Assembly: GCF_038051925.1 (NCBI RefSeq)
Contig: NZ_CP150634.1
Coordinates: 1,302,001 to 1,366,000, forward strand
Direction: 5' to 3'
DNA from: Methylotuvimicrobium sp. KM2
GTDB taxonomy: Bacteria > Pseudomonadota > Gammaproteobacteria > Methylococcales > Methylomonadaceae
Length of the DNA: 64,000 nucleotides
Shown: positions 46,329 to 54,978 of the stretch, in pieces
How the letters are laid out: every line of letters begins with the position of its first letter
Position numbering within the stretch: the stretch's first letter is position 1
Position numbers and translations under genes: made by a program
Notes under the pieces: model-generated
The model's input: only the letters and a program-made list of their open reading frames with translations
Database searches by the model: none
Told to the model about the DNA's origin: nothing

Positions 46329-47990
46329 TTAACCGCTTCGCCAAATAGAAAAGAGTAACCAAATTCCGCCCAATAATGCGCCGACGAAAGCGGTCAAACC
46401 GATCAACGATGAGGCGCCGCCTTCAACGGTCGAGACAATAGAGCTGCCGATAATCATTGCAGCAGTGACTAAGCTGACGGAAATTCGATTGACCACTCGG
46501 TCGAGCTCTTTGCCCAGCCATTCCGGTCGCGTGATGTCTAATCGAACGCTCAGCGCTCCTCGTCGCAAATCCTCCATAATTCGGTGCATATCTTCCGGTA
46601 ACTCGCTGAGCATTTCAACGAGTCCTGCCGCTGATTTAAAGCTGCGTCGAGCCATGGCTTCCGGGTTGTACCGGAGTAAAAACGCCCGTTTGAGTAACGG
46701 TGTTGCCGTCACGACCAAATTAAATGACGGATCGAGTTGTCGTCCCAAGCCTTCCAATGTAATGAATGTTTTAATTAATAATGTCAGATCGGCCGGCAAA
46801 TTGAGCTGATGGTCGCGTAGTAAATTCGTTAAATTAAATAGCAACTCTCCTATGTGCAGGTCTTTCAATGGGATATCGTGGTATTGGTCGATAAAATTGT
46901 CGATTTCCAGCGTCAATGCGTCTTTATTTGCCATCGACTTGTCGGCCCATTTCAAAAGAATTTTGACGACGATATCCGGGTCGCGCTCTACTAAACCGTG
47001 CAACAGATTGACGACTTGATTCCTTCGCTCGTCGGTGAGTCTGCCGACCATGCCAAAGTCGATAAACGCGATGCGATTACCGGAAAGAAAGAAACAATTG
47101 CCGGGGTGAGGGTCGGCATGAAAAAAACCGTCTTCCAGAATCATTTTAAGCACCGCATCGGCTCCGGTTTTAGCCAATTTTTTCCGGTCTAAATTTGAGT
47201 AATCGATGCGATCGATATCATGACCCGAAATACCGTCGATGTATTCCTGAACATTCACGCGCTCACAAGTCCATTGCCAATATACTTTGGGAATGATGAT
47301 AGTGCGGCTTTTTTTAAAGTTGGCGCGCATGCGTTCGCTATTGCGCCCTTCGATGGCCAAATCCAGCTCTCGGCGCATCGATAATGTGAATTGACGAACG
47401 ATTTCCTGTGGATTATAACGACGCAGATCCTTTATTTCCCGTGCTGCAACCTCCGTCATTTGGTTGAGTAGGCGCAAATCCGCTTCTACGGTAGGTCGTA
47501 TGCCGGGACGGCGGATTTTGACAATAACCTGAGTGCCATCCTCCAGCGAAGCTTTATGAACTTGGCCAATCGAAGCGGCTGCTATCGGCGTTTTGTCGAA
47601 AGTTGCAAAGACTTCGTGCGGCGGGGCGCCCAGGTCTTCCTCTAGTTGTGCCAAGATTTTATCGATGGGTGCCGGACGGGCTTGGTCCTGCAGTTTTTCG
47701 AATTCAGCAATCCAGGTAGGACTGAACAAGTCGGGGCGAGTAGCGAAAATCTGGCCCAGTTTCACGAAAGTAGGTCCCATTTCTTCCAGAACTCGACGAA
47801 TGCGTTCCGGTGGTTCCATACTGGTCAATTCGTCGATTTCATGCCAGTGTAAAACATGGCCTGCGCGCTCAACAAGACCAACAATGCCGAGTCGGCGGAC
47901 AATATCGCCGAAACCATAGCGGATCAAAATCGAAGTGATTTCATGAACGCGTCCGAAATCTCTAGCGACGGAAAAGGTTTCCAATATCAT
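46329..47990 (-). CDS. ABC1/AarF/UbiB family atypical protein kinase-like protein
   Basis: 553 residues. UbiB-type proteins are membrane-anchored ATPases needed for ubiquinone biosynthesis or lipid handling. Visible are the family's KxGQ motif (VKLGQIFATRPDLF, 76-89), the Ala-rich loop AAASIGQVHKA (137-147) in place of a kinase Gly loop, Lys158 in VIVKIRRPG, the catalytic HADPHPGN block and IAFIDFGMVGRL (DFG), and two C-terminal membrane helices (about 505-550). It matches the long bacterial AarF/UbiB forms. Whether it is the ubi operon UbiB is unclear because ubiE and ubiJ are absent here; I leave the symbol empty. Confidence 0.9.
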   Translation of the reverse strand: MILETFSVARDFGRVHEITSILIRYGFGDIVRRLGIVGLVERAGHVLHWHEIDELTSMEPPERIRRVLEEMGPTFVKLGQIFATRPDLFSPTWIAEFEKLQDQARPAPIDKILAQLEEDLGAPPHEVFATFDKTPIAAASIGQVHKASLEDGTQVIVKIRRPGIRPTVEADLRLLNQMTEVAAREIKDLRRYNPQEIVRQFTLSMRRELDLAIEGRNSERMRANFKKSRTIIIPKVYWQWTCERVNVQEYIDGISGHDIDRIDYSNLDRKKLAKTGADAVLKMILEDGFFHADPHPGNCFFLSGNRIAFIDFGMVGRLTDERRNQVVNLLHGLVERDPDIVVKILLKWADKSMANKDALTLEIDNFIDQYHDIPLKDLHIGELLFNLTNLLRDHQLNLPADLTLLIKTFITLEGLGRQLDPSFNLVVTATPLLKRAFLLRYNPEAMARRSFKSAAGLVEMLSELPEDMHRIMEDLRRGALSVRLDITRPEWLGKELDRVVNRISVSLVTAAMIIGSSIVSTVEGGASSLIGLTAFVGALLGGIWLLFSIWRSG

Positions 47991-48078
47991 TATGTTGGCA
48001 TGCTGACGGTTAGGTGGCGGAAATGAATGTCAATATGGGAGAGGAATATCTCGGTAAGTTAATGGTTCATAATTTCAG

Positions 48079-48239
48079 TTATACTCATCTTAGATGAAAA
48101 TTCGGCCTCGGGGTGCCCGTCAAAGGACGCCGTGAATACGTCCATGTAGGCTCTATGCCAGCTCCATGCTGGCAAAGCCTTTACCGAGCACCCCGAAGCC
48201 TCCTCCGGCACTGCCGAAATTTGAAGTGCGAAAGGTATA
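48079..48239. mobile_element. MITE family B, copy 5 (short form)
   Basis: TATACTCATCTTAGATGAAA to TTTGAAGTGCGAAAGGTATA; lies between the UbiB-type gene and the cupin gene. Confidence 0.85.
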
Positions 48240-48341
48240 GCAGTTAGTAGATCGTTAACTTTTGCTTGATCTTCATGGCTGTGCCAGGTTCATTTACAAA
48301 GAACATTAATAACCGGGAGAGTCATAATTTTTGCAAAAGTT

Positions 48342-48695
48342 TCATAAGTCACCGGACGTTACTTTATCGGTCATGTGAATAGCAAGCCAAATCGTGTCGC
48401 TGTTTCGATCGGTCCATTCTACCCGATGTAAAGCATGCGCCGGGATTAATAAATAATCCCCGGGATTTAAAACAATATCTTCGGGGCGGTTTTTATAACG
48501 TAGTTTCGCTTGCCCTTGAAGGAGCAGTATCCACTCGTCCCAGTCTTGATCGTACCAATGGCCGGCTTTTGTCGAGTGATTCCTAGAGACGATCCGCTCG
48601 ATGCGGACATGATCGGTTTTTAGCACGGTTTCGAAGAGCTCTTCGGGTAATCGATTTGGAATGTTTGAGAAAATATTGGAATAGATTTGGGACAT
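48342..48695 (-). CDS. Small cupin-domain protein
   Basis: 117 residues from ATG 48695 (MSQIYSNIFSN); an upstream TTG at 48716 is in frame but has no better signal. A single beta-barrel cupin: HWYDQDWDEWILLLQGQAKL carries the first motif with only one of the usual histidines plus Glu, and NPGDYLLIPAHALHRVEW the second motif with HxxH-like histidines. Such proteins bind a metal and may be dioxygenases, isomerases or sugar/redox sensors. It stands alone. A heptanucleotide repeat lies about 40-85 bp upstream of its start. Confidence 0.8.
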   Translation of the reverse strand: MSQIYSNIFSNIPNRLPEELFETVLKTDHVRIERIVSRNHSTKAGHWYDQDWDEWILLLQGQAKLRYKNRPEDIVLNPGDYLLIPAHALHRVEWTDRNSDTIWLAIHMTDKVTSGDL

Positions 48696-48733
48696 CGTTA
48701 ATATGACTTGAGTCAAAAAGCGATAAATATAGC

Positions 48734-48781
48734 AAAGGTGAAAGGGAAAAGAGGAAAGGTGAAAGATGAAAGATGAAAGAT
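48734..48781. repeat. Heptanucleotide tandem repeat, short array
   Basis: About six units of GAAAGGT/GAAAGAT/GAAAGGG type, the same as at 773-897 and again upstream of a minus-strand gene (the cupin). Confidence 0.8.
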
Positions 48782-48936
48782 TCGCTGTTTCCCAAGCTCC
48801 TGCTTGGGAAACACTTGCGCGAAGCTCTAGCTTCGCGGTGCAAAAATTAATGTGGAGGCGGGGTAAGCAACCCCGATTTAAACGGTCAAGTCTATAATTT
48901 TTTTTTACCGAATGCCTCGAGGCCTCTCAATACGGT

Positions 48937-48968
48937 AATGCCAAAATTTGGAGTGCGAAAGGTGTATA
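48937..48968. repeat. MITE family B end fragment
   Basis: AATGCCAAAATTTGGAGTGC followed by GAAAGGTGTATA matches the right end of family B; the rest is missing. Confidence 0.5.
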
Positions 48969-49031
48969 TTTTAGCCGTCGATAAATTTTAGGTGGAAGAC
49001 TGAGCGCTAATTATTGTCGCTGATTTGAAGT

Positions 49032-49191
49032 TATACCTTTCGTACTTCAAATTTCGGCAGCGCCTGAGGAGGCGCCTGGGTGTTCGATAAAGGCTTTGCC
49101 AGCATGGAGCTGGCATAGAGCCTACATGGACGTATTCACGGCGTCCTTTAGCGGACATCCAGGCGCCGAATTTTGATCTACGATGGGTATA
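49032..49191. mobile_element. MITE family B, copy 6 (short form, upstream of doxX-msrP)
   Basis: TATACCTTTCGTACTTCAAA at the left, GATCTACGATGGGTATA at the right. Its right end is only 34 bp before the start codon of the DoxX-family gene, so that gene's promoter must lie in or before the element. Confidence 0.85.
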
Positions 49192-49225
49192 CAACGATCG
49201 TCAACCAACACAGAGAGGTAGCATC

Positions 49226-49864
49226 ATGAATTTAAAAGATATTGATTGGCAAGCAGGGTTTGACAAGAGTGTTGCCGGAACGCGATGGGCTTTAAGGGGC
49301 CTTGATAAGCTTAAGTGTATCGACTTTATCGCGCCGTTGTTGTTACGGTTTTATCTCGTTCCGGTATTGTGGATGGCTGGGTCGAAAAAATTCGCTAATT
49401 TTTCCGATACGGCGGCATGGTTTGGTGACGATCAGTGGGGATTGGGCTTGCCATTACCTTATTTGCTGGTATTCCTAGTAGCATTGATCGAAGTATTGGG
49501 GTCGGTTTTTTTGTTGATCGGATTCGGAGTCAGATTGATTTCAATACCGTTGATGATCGTGATGGCGGTGGCGGGAGTTTTAGTGCATCTCAAGAACGGC
49601 TGGCTCGCGATTGCGACCGGTTCCGGATTATTTGCAACCGATCGTACGATCGGTGCGGTAGAGCGATTGGAACAGGCCAAATCGATCTTACAGCAATACG
49701 GCAATTACGACTGGCTGACTGAAAACGGGGCCTTCGTCGTATTGAATAACGGAGTCGAATTTGCCGTAACTTACTTTATTATGTTGTTGGTATTGTTTTT
49801 TATCGGCGCCGGACGTTATGTCAGCATCGATTATTGGCTGGCGGCAAAATACTCAGAGGAATAG
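49226..49864 (+). CDS. DoxX family membrane protein
   Basis: 212 residues with four membrane helices: LLLRFYLVPVLWMAGSKKF (first helix with the family's GxxKF), LPYLLVFLVALIEVLGSVFL, LISIPLMIVMAVAGVLVHL and FIMLLVLFFIGAGRYVSIDY. DoxX proteins are thought to be quinone-linked membrane oxidoreductase subunits. The longer-than-usual C-terminal half inserts a soluble stretch before the last helix. GAGAGG precedes the ATG. The msrP gene begins 2 bp after its stop, its ribosome binding site overlapping the doxX end, so the two are an operon. Confidence 0.88.
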   Translation: MNLKDIDWQAGFDKSVAGTRWALRGLDKLKCIDFIAPLLLRFYLVPVLWMAGSKKFANFSDTAAWFGDDQWGLGLPLPYLLVFLVALIEVLGSVFLLIGFGVRLISIPLMIVMAVAGVLVHLKNGWLAIATGSGLFATDRTIGAVERLEQAKSILQQYGNYDWLTENGAFVVLNNGVEFAVTYFIMLLVLFFIGAGRYVSIDYWLAAKYSEE

Positions 49865-49866
49865 CT

Positions 49867-50811
49867 ATGTTGATTAAATCCAAAACGGTCGTTTCGGAAA
49901 ACGAGGTAACCGACCGGACGGTTTTCGAAGCACGCAGAAGCATTATTAAAGCCGCACTGACGTTACCTTTGGCGGTAGCATTACCGGGTGTTTCGGAGGC
50001 TAAAAACAAAATATATACCGATGTTCCGGTCGGGCCCTATTCGGCTGATCTTGAGCCGAATAAATTTGAAGATGTCGCCAACTATACCAATTATTATGAA
50101 TTTTCGACCAATAAGACCGACTCGACTGTCCTGGCGCGGCGCTTGGTAACAAGGCCTTGGTCGGTGGCCGTCGAAGGCGAAGTCGAATCTCCCGGCGTCT
50201 ACGATTTGGAGGATATTCTCAAAGCTAATCCCTTGGAGCAGCGTATTTACCGATTCAGATGTGTCGAGGCTTGGTCCATGGTTGTGCCGTGGATCGGCTT
50301 TCCTCTAGGGGCGATGCTCAAACAGTTCAAACCGACCTCGAAAGCTAAATATGTCGAATTTACGACACTATATAAACCGTCGATCATGGTCGGTCAGAAA
50401 AGTAGTGTATTGGAATGGCCTTATGTCGAGGGTTTGCGTATCGACGAAGCAATGCACCCTCTAGCTTTCGTCGCAACCGGAATGTACGACGACGTTTTGC
50501 CCAATCAAAACGGCGCTCCGTTACGTCTGGTCGTTCCGTGGAAATACGGGTTTAAGAGCATCAAGGCGATCGTCAAGATTCGCTTTCAAGAGCACATGCC
50601 GAAAACGGCCTGGAATATAAGCGCACCGCATGAATACGGATTTTTTGCCAACGTCAATCCGGACGTGTCGCACCCGCGTTGGAGTCAAAGCCGCGAACGG
50701 GTACTCGGCGCAAGTATTTTCACACCGAAACGCAAAACCGAGTTATTCAACGGGTATGGCGAAGCCGTCGCGTCTTTATATGCAGGTATGGATTTGACGA
50801 AGAATTTTTAA
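49867..50811 (+). CDS. msrP: Periplasmic protein-methionine-sulfoxide reductase catalytic subunit MsrP
   Basis: MsrP (YedY) is a Tat-exported molybdopterin enzyme that repairs oxidised methionine in periplasmic proteins. ATG 49867 has AGAGGA 7 nt upstream; 314 residues (E. coli 334). A Tat-type signal is visible (EARRSIIKAALTLPLAVALP). Family signatures: RPWSVAVEGEV, RFRCVEAWSMVVPWIGFPL with molybdenum-ligand Cys132, and PLRLVVPWKYGFKSIKAIVK. Normally msrP is followed by msrQ, the haem-bearing membrane partner; here no msrQ follows and DoxX precedes it, so DoxX may supply electrons instead (inference). Confidence 0.95.
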   Translation: MLIKSKTVVSENEVTDRTVFEARRSIIKAALTLPLAVALPGVSEAKNKIYTDVPVGPYSADLEPNKFEDVANYTNYYEFSTNKTDSTVLARRLVTRPWSVAVEGEVESPGVYDLEDILKANPLEQRIYRFRCVEAWSMVVPWIGFPLGAMLKQFKPTSKAKYVEFTTLYKPSIMVGQKSSVLEWPYVEGLRIDEAMHPLAFVATGMYDDVLPNQNGAPLRLVVPWKYGFKSIKAIVKIRFQEHMPKTAWNISAPHEYGFFANVNPDVSHPRWSQSRERVLGASIFTPKRKTELFNGYGEAVASLYAGMDLTKNF

Positions 50812-50870
50812 CCCTAAATTCGAGATGAAGGATTGCAAGCGGCATTCCTGCTGCCAGCATCCTCGTTATG

Positions 50871-51078
50871 TATACTCGTAGATGAAAATTCGGCCTCGGG
50901 GTGCCCGTCAAAGGCCCAGTACCTAAATCCAGCACCTAAATTCCATAACCGATTGGCTATGTTTAATATCATGACTAATTTAGGTGCTGGGTGAATGTCG
51001 ATTTTGCAGGAGCAAAATCGACCGAACATCCCGACGCCTCCGTACCTTAATGCCGAAATTTGAAGTGCGAAAGGTATA
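50871..51078. mobile_element. MITE family B, copy 7, rearranged with a family C element
   Basis: TATACTCGTAGATGAAAATT to TTGAAGTGCGAAAGGTATA. The middle from GTCAAAGG to TGAATGTCG is replaced by a family C element at 50915-50991. Confidence 0.8.
50915..50991. repeat. Palindromic repeat family C, copy 4
   Basis: CCCAGTACCTAAATCCAGC to AATTTAGGTGCTGGG. Unlike copies 2 and 3, part of the host MITE is missing beside it. Confidence 0.8.
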
Positions 51079-51132
51079 CTTTTCGTTCCTTGATGTTTTC
51101 CGTTAAAAGGGCGGGCGTTACTATTAATGGAA

Positions 51133-51651
51133 TCAAGGCATCTCGGCCGGGCGAGTAAACACGTAATCGGTTTTTTCGGCCTTGGCGTGGCAACCGGCGC
51201 ATTCCTGTGCGAAATCGGCGTTTTCACCGTAAGGTTTCAGTTCCTTGCCGACCCAGCGGGCATAGCCCCAGCCTTGGGTCGCTTGGTATTTTTTGCTGTC
51301 TTTGATCATGAATTCGAAATGTTGCACATCGCCTGGAACGGTTGCGGCTTCCCACAACGGGTGCTGGCTGTCTTTCCAGACCAGTTTGGCCAGAATCGCG
51401 CCGTCCGGCCAAGGGTTGGTATTGCCGCTACGGGCGGCCTTGACTGCGATGCTGTTACCGAGGATTCCGCGCAACGAATTGTTGTCGGTCCGGTGCGCGA
51501 CGCCGATGAATTGCCAGTTTTGATAGTTTTTCGGCATTTCGATTCCGTTCGGTGCGATTGCCGGTTGTTTGGTTTCGGCATAAACGCTGAAAGATATCGA
51601 CAGGCCGATAACGATCGTTGAACACAGTCGTAATGGTAATGTGTATTTCAT
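51133..51651 (-). CDS. Cytochrome P460
   Basis: 172 residues with a signal peptide (cleavage after VYA, residue 25) and a C-terminal c-type haem site CAGCH (151-155). Cytochrome P460 is a periplasmic haem enzyme with a Lys-porphyrin cross-link that oxidises hydroxylamine, found in ammonia oxidisers and methanotrophs such as Methylococcus capsulatus. Family blocks are present: NSLRGILGNSIAVKAARSG, NPWPDGAILAKLVWKDS and GWGYARWVG. The cross-linking Lys is probably among those in the middle blocks, but I cannot fix which from sequence alone. It likely protects against hydroxylamine made by methane monooxygenase. It is a single gene. Confidence 0.93.
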   Translation of the reverse strand: MKYTLPLRLCSTIVIGLSISFSVYAETKQPAIAPNGIEMPKNYQNWQFIGVAHRTDNNSLRGILGNSIAVKAARSGNTNPWPDGAILAKLVWKDSQHPLWEAATVPGDVQHFEFMIKDSKKYQATQGWGYARWVGKELKPYGENADFAQECAGCHAKAEKTDYVFTRPAEMP

Positions 51652-51708
51652 GGATTATTTCCTCTTCACGTTAATTGAAGCTGGTGGTTTTCTGTCGGTT
51701 GATTTTTG

Positions 51709-51998
51709 ATGATCCTAAAAGGTATTTCACCATGAAGAGCATGAAGGACTTGAAGACGCAGTGTTTTCAATTTGAATGCGTTACTAATCATAAACAGCCT
51801 ATGTCATTATTATTGCCGTTGGAGTATTGGCTTTGCCTGCACTCCAGCCCCCACCATTGTTTTGATGTTGTTCAGTCATTAAGCTGGATCTGAAAACGCT
51901 TTATTATTGCATTGAGTTTATCCATTAAGCGCATCTGTTCCATTGGGACAGTTCATAAAGCACTCAATTCTCTTCCCTTCATGCTCTTCATAGTAATC
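51709..51998. repeat. Diverged family-D-like inverted repeat
   Basis: TGATCCTAAAAGGTATTTCA with CACCATGAAGAGCATGAAGG at left and CCTTCATGCTCTTCATAGT at right (51976-51994). The left end matches the inverted right end of family D. The AT-balanced middle encodes nothing I recognise. This fills the gap between the P460 gene and the next kinase gene. Confidence 0.55.
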
Positions 51999-52026
51999 AA
52001 AAACAAGTTATAAACACTGTACTGCA

Positions 52027-53805
52027 TTAGCACTCATTGGTAGTAAGCGGTAAGCTTATTCTGAATTTGCTGCCTTTGCCGACGTAGGATTCTACCTCAA
52101 TCTTACCGTTGTGGTTTTGGATGATTTTATAGGATAGCGATAAACCCAATCCGGTTCCTTGGCCAACCGGCTTCGTCGTAAAAAATGGGTCGAAAAGTTT
52201 AGAGCGGATTTCTTCAGGAATACCTTTGCCGGTGTCTTCGATTTCAATCCAAATGCGGTCTTTTTCGGTCCCGGTTCTGATATAAATAGTGCCGAATGTT
52301 TCGATGGCGTGAGCCGCGTTGACCAATAAGTTCATGAAGACCTGATTCAACTGTGCGCCAATGCATCGATAAGATTCCAGTCCGGTATATTTCTTGACGA
52401 TTTTTGCTTTGTATTTGAGTTCGTTTTGAATGATATTCAATGTAGCGTCGATGCCGGCTTCGATGTCGAATAGTTCCATTTCCTGCTTGTCGATCCGGGA
52501 GAAATCTCTAAGATCTTGAACGATCTTACGTGCGCGCGTCGCCCCTTCGATCGATTCGTCGACAAGATCCGGCAAGTCGGTTTTTAGATAATCGATATCG
52601 ATTTTTTTCTTGAGCCGATGGTAAGCAAGAACTTCGCTGTTATCGGCGGGCAGTTCTCGAGCAAGCTTTTCGGCGGTCTCCGAAAATTGCAGGATATCGT
52701 TCAGATATTGTTTCAGACTATTCAGGTTGGAAAAAATATAACCTAACGGATTGTTGATTTCATGTGCGACACCGGCTGCCAGTTGCCCGATCGAGGCCAT
52801 TTTTTCGGATTGGATTAGATGGGCTTGGGTTTCTTTTAGGCGTGCATTCAGCCGGACTTGTTCGTTTTTCTCAGCTTCCAAGGTTTTGTTGGCGTCGAGC
52901 AACTGCTGCGTTCGTTCCTCGACTTGTTCCATCAATAATTGATTGATGCGGGCGATTGTGATTTCGGCATTCTTTTGATTGGTAATATCCATGCCGCAGC
53001 CCATGAGCCCAGCAAAACTGCCGTTTCTTCTGATTCGCGGGACGCCGGTTTCCAGTATCCAGACAATACTTTCATCTTCTCGACGCAAGCGGTACTGAAT
53101 TTTGAATTTTTTTAAGTCGGATGCGGCATGGGTATAGGTATCCGAAACTTTATCCCGATCGTCGGGATGAATCCTATCCAACCATTGCGAATGGTTGCCG
53201 GAGCCTAAGGGGATATTGAATTTTTTATGCCGGTAACGATTGCAGAAGACTGGAATGTTTTTGGCATTGGAAATCCATATCAATGCCGGTAAATTATCGG
53301 CCATTTCCTTGAAGCGGTCTTCGCTTTCCCGTAAGGCCGAATAGAGATTGCTTTGCATGATAATGCCGGCTTGGTCAATCTTGGTCGCATCTGAAATCGG
53401 TTTGCCGAGAATGCGGTCGGCCATTTTTTTATCGGTGCCGAGTATGTGCCGGTATAGCCAATCGAATAGAAAATCCAAAAGGTGGTGTAGCAAAAAAGAG
53501 GCGTTGTCCGGTTTCTGATTGCGTGCTTCGACGATGGTTTCGACAAATTGTCGATGTTCGTTCTTGTGCGATGCGAACAATGCTTCCTCGAAGTCCGATT
53601 GTTGCATCAATTTTTCTTCTTCATCGAAATGATAGCGTGTGTAATCGATCAAATCGTCGAGAAGTTCGGTGATTGTATCGGGAGCATGGCCTAAGGCTAC
53701 GGCTTCGTCGAGACGGTTGATCAGATCTAAGAGTCGCCGGTGCTGATCGTCGACGCTGGCTATGCCTAATTTAAGACTATCGTTCCAAGTTAAAATGTTG
53801 TCCAT
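52027..53805 (-). CDS. Hemerythrin-PAS sensor histidine kinase
   Basis: 592 residues, no membrane segments, so cytoplasmic. An N-terminal bacteriohemerythrin domain (1-135) shows the di-iron ligands: [34 protein letters not shown] and [24 protein letters not shown] domain (about 165-280) and a coiled coil (285-345) precede a kinase core with His348 in [19 protein letters not shown] and an HATPase domain ([22 protein letters not shown]). It probably senses oxygen or redox state through the di-iron site. No receiver gene is adjacent on this strand. Its ribosome binding site is part of a MITE (see 53808). The related kinases at 54979 and 60139 share the AHEINNP type H-box. Confidence 0.92.
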   Translation of the reverse strand: MDNILTWNDSLKLGIASVDDQHRRLLDLINRLDEAVALGHAPDTITELLDDLIDYTRYHFDEEEKLMQQSDFEEALFASHKNEHRQFVETIVEARNQKPDNASFLLHHLLDFLFDWLYRHILGTDKKMADRILGKPISDATKIDQAGIIMQSNLYSALRESEDRFKEMADNLPALIWISNAKNIPVFCNRYRHKKFNIPLGSGNHSQWLDRIHPDDRDKVSDTYTHAASDLKKFKIQYRLRREDESIVWILETGVPRIRRNGSFAGLMGCGMDITNQKNAEITIARINQLLMEQVEERTQQLLDANKTLEAEKNEQVRLNARLKETQAHLIQSEKMASIGQLAAGVAHEINNPLGYIFSNLNSLKQYLNDILQFSETAEKLARELPADNSEVLAYHRLKKKIDIDYLKTDLPDLVDESIEGATRARKIVQDLRDFSRIDKQEMELFDIEAGIDATLNIIQNELKYKAKIVKKYTGLESYRCIGAQLNQVFMNLLVNAAHAIETFGTIYIRTGTEKDRIWIEIEDTGKGIPEEIRSKLFDPFFTTKPVGQGTGLGLSLSYKIIQNHNGKIEVESYVGKGSKFRISLPLTTNEC

Positions 53806-53807
53806 AT

Positions 53808-53981
53808 TACTCCCTTTATACTCAAAAAATGGTTAACTTTATGAAGGTATGGGGTGTGGCTAGCGAGGATGTCGGCAGCAGGGAGCTGCCGCCAAGCCCC
53901 CATGGATGGGTTTACGGCGTTCCTCGATAGACACACCCCATACCTTTTATTCTTAGACGGTTTTTCAATCAAAAGGGAGTA
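53808..53981. mobile_element. MITE family A, copy 3, providing the ribosome binding site of the hemerythrin kinase
   Basis: TACTCCCTTTATACTC and CAATCAAAAGGGAGTA are the ends of this uninterrupted 174-bp copy. On the minus strand the left end reads AAAGGGAGTAATATG, so the element's terminal repeat is the Shine-Dalgarno sequence (GGGAG) and the start codon follows 2 bp after the element. Confidence 0.88.
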
Positions 53982-54305
53982 GTTGAATCGGGAAAGATAT
54001 TGAGAAGGGGCCAATTTAGTATTCTCTCATTAGCGTATAGCCCGTATTTTTCGGTTCCCTCGGTCCTCCGTGGGAACACCCGTACCTTGGCTACCGAGGT
54101 AAGGTCGGTATGCATCCTCACTCTAGGATTGTTGCAAAATATGCTGTGCGAGCTATATGTCGCTTTGGCTTTTTTGAAGTATAACCTAAAGTTGAATTAT
54201 TTCGTTCGTTTGGCGTAGACTGGCGAAAGCGTATAGACGGCAATTCGTTTTGCGAATGGCGGCTATACTTGCTGTTTTATTCATCGGTCGATTTTCCCCA
54301 AGGTC
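53982..54305. other. Intergenic stretch with a REP-like palindrome
   Basis: TTCCCTCGGTCCTCCGTGGGAA near 54051 is a REP-like palindrome related to those at 38447. No gene is recognised; the remainder should carry the promoter of the GTPase gene, possibly TATACTT near 54264. Confidence 0.4.
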
Positions 54306-54974
54306 ATGGCTCAATACGACGAAAGCAGTCAAAAACTGACGATCAAGCTGGTTTATTACGGCCCGGCCCTCAGCGGTAAGACGACTAATTTAATGCGTCT
54401 GCACGATATTTTAACGCCCGATATGAAAGGCGAGTTGATGATCATGGAAACCGCTGACGACCGGACCCTGTTTTTCGATTTATTGCCGTTGGGTTTTCGC
54501 GCGCCGTCCGGTTTGCTGATCAAATTCAAGGTTTACACGGTGCCGGGACAGGTAATACACGACAGTACGCGCAAGGCCGTGTTGTCCCGGGCCGACGGCG
54601 TCGTGTTCGTTGCCGATTCGCAGCGGACGCAAAGCGTCAATAACGGCGAATCGTTTGAAAATTTAGCCGCGAATGCCGCGCGTGTCGGGCTCGATTTTCA
54701 GCAATTGCCGTTGGTCGTGCAGTTCAACAAGCGCGACTTGCCGGCAATTTTGAGCGAACAGGAAATCATGGCGCGGTGGGAAAAGGCGCCGTGGCCGGTT
54801 TTGTTTAGTTCTGCATTGACCGGCGAGGGCATCATCGAGACCTTCAGGGCTTTATTGGCGGCCGTTTATCGAACCTGCGACCGGTTGTACCGCTTGCAAT
54901 CGGATCATGGTCTCGATTGCGATAGCTTTATCGCGCAAACGTTGGGCGGTTCATTATCATCGGCAAGAGGTTGA
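54306..54974 (+). CDS. MglA-like small Ras-type GTPase
   Basis: 222 residues. G1 loop GPALSGKT (19-26), G3-like region YTVPGQ (77-82) and G4 NKRD (141-144) define a bacterial Ras/Arf-like GTPase of the MglA group. MglA proteins set cell polarity and control type IV pili and gliding in Myxococcus. The protein ends with a 30-residue extension. No mglB (roadblock) gene is next to it. It is followed after 4 bp by a histidine kinase and then a receiver-GspE ATPase, which suggests all three act in one pathway. Confidence 0.88.
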   Translation: MAQYDESSQKLTIKLVYYGPALSGKTTNLMRLHDILTPDMKGELMIMETADDRTLFFDLLPLGFRAPSGLLIKFKVYTVPGQVIHDSTRKAVLSRADGVVFVADSQRTQSVNNGESFENLAANAARVGLDFQQLPLVVQFNKRDLPAILSEQEIMARWEKAPWPVLFSSALTGEGIIETFRALLAAVYRTCDRLYRLQSDHGLDCDSFIAQTLGGSLSSARG

Positions 54975-54978
54975 GACG

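Noticed and set aside
51127..51621. 164-codon plus-strand frame opposite the cytochrome P460 gene
   Set aside because: The minus-strand gene has a signal peptide and haem motif; the opposite frame is a shadow.
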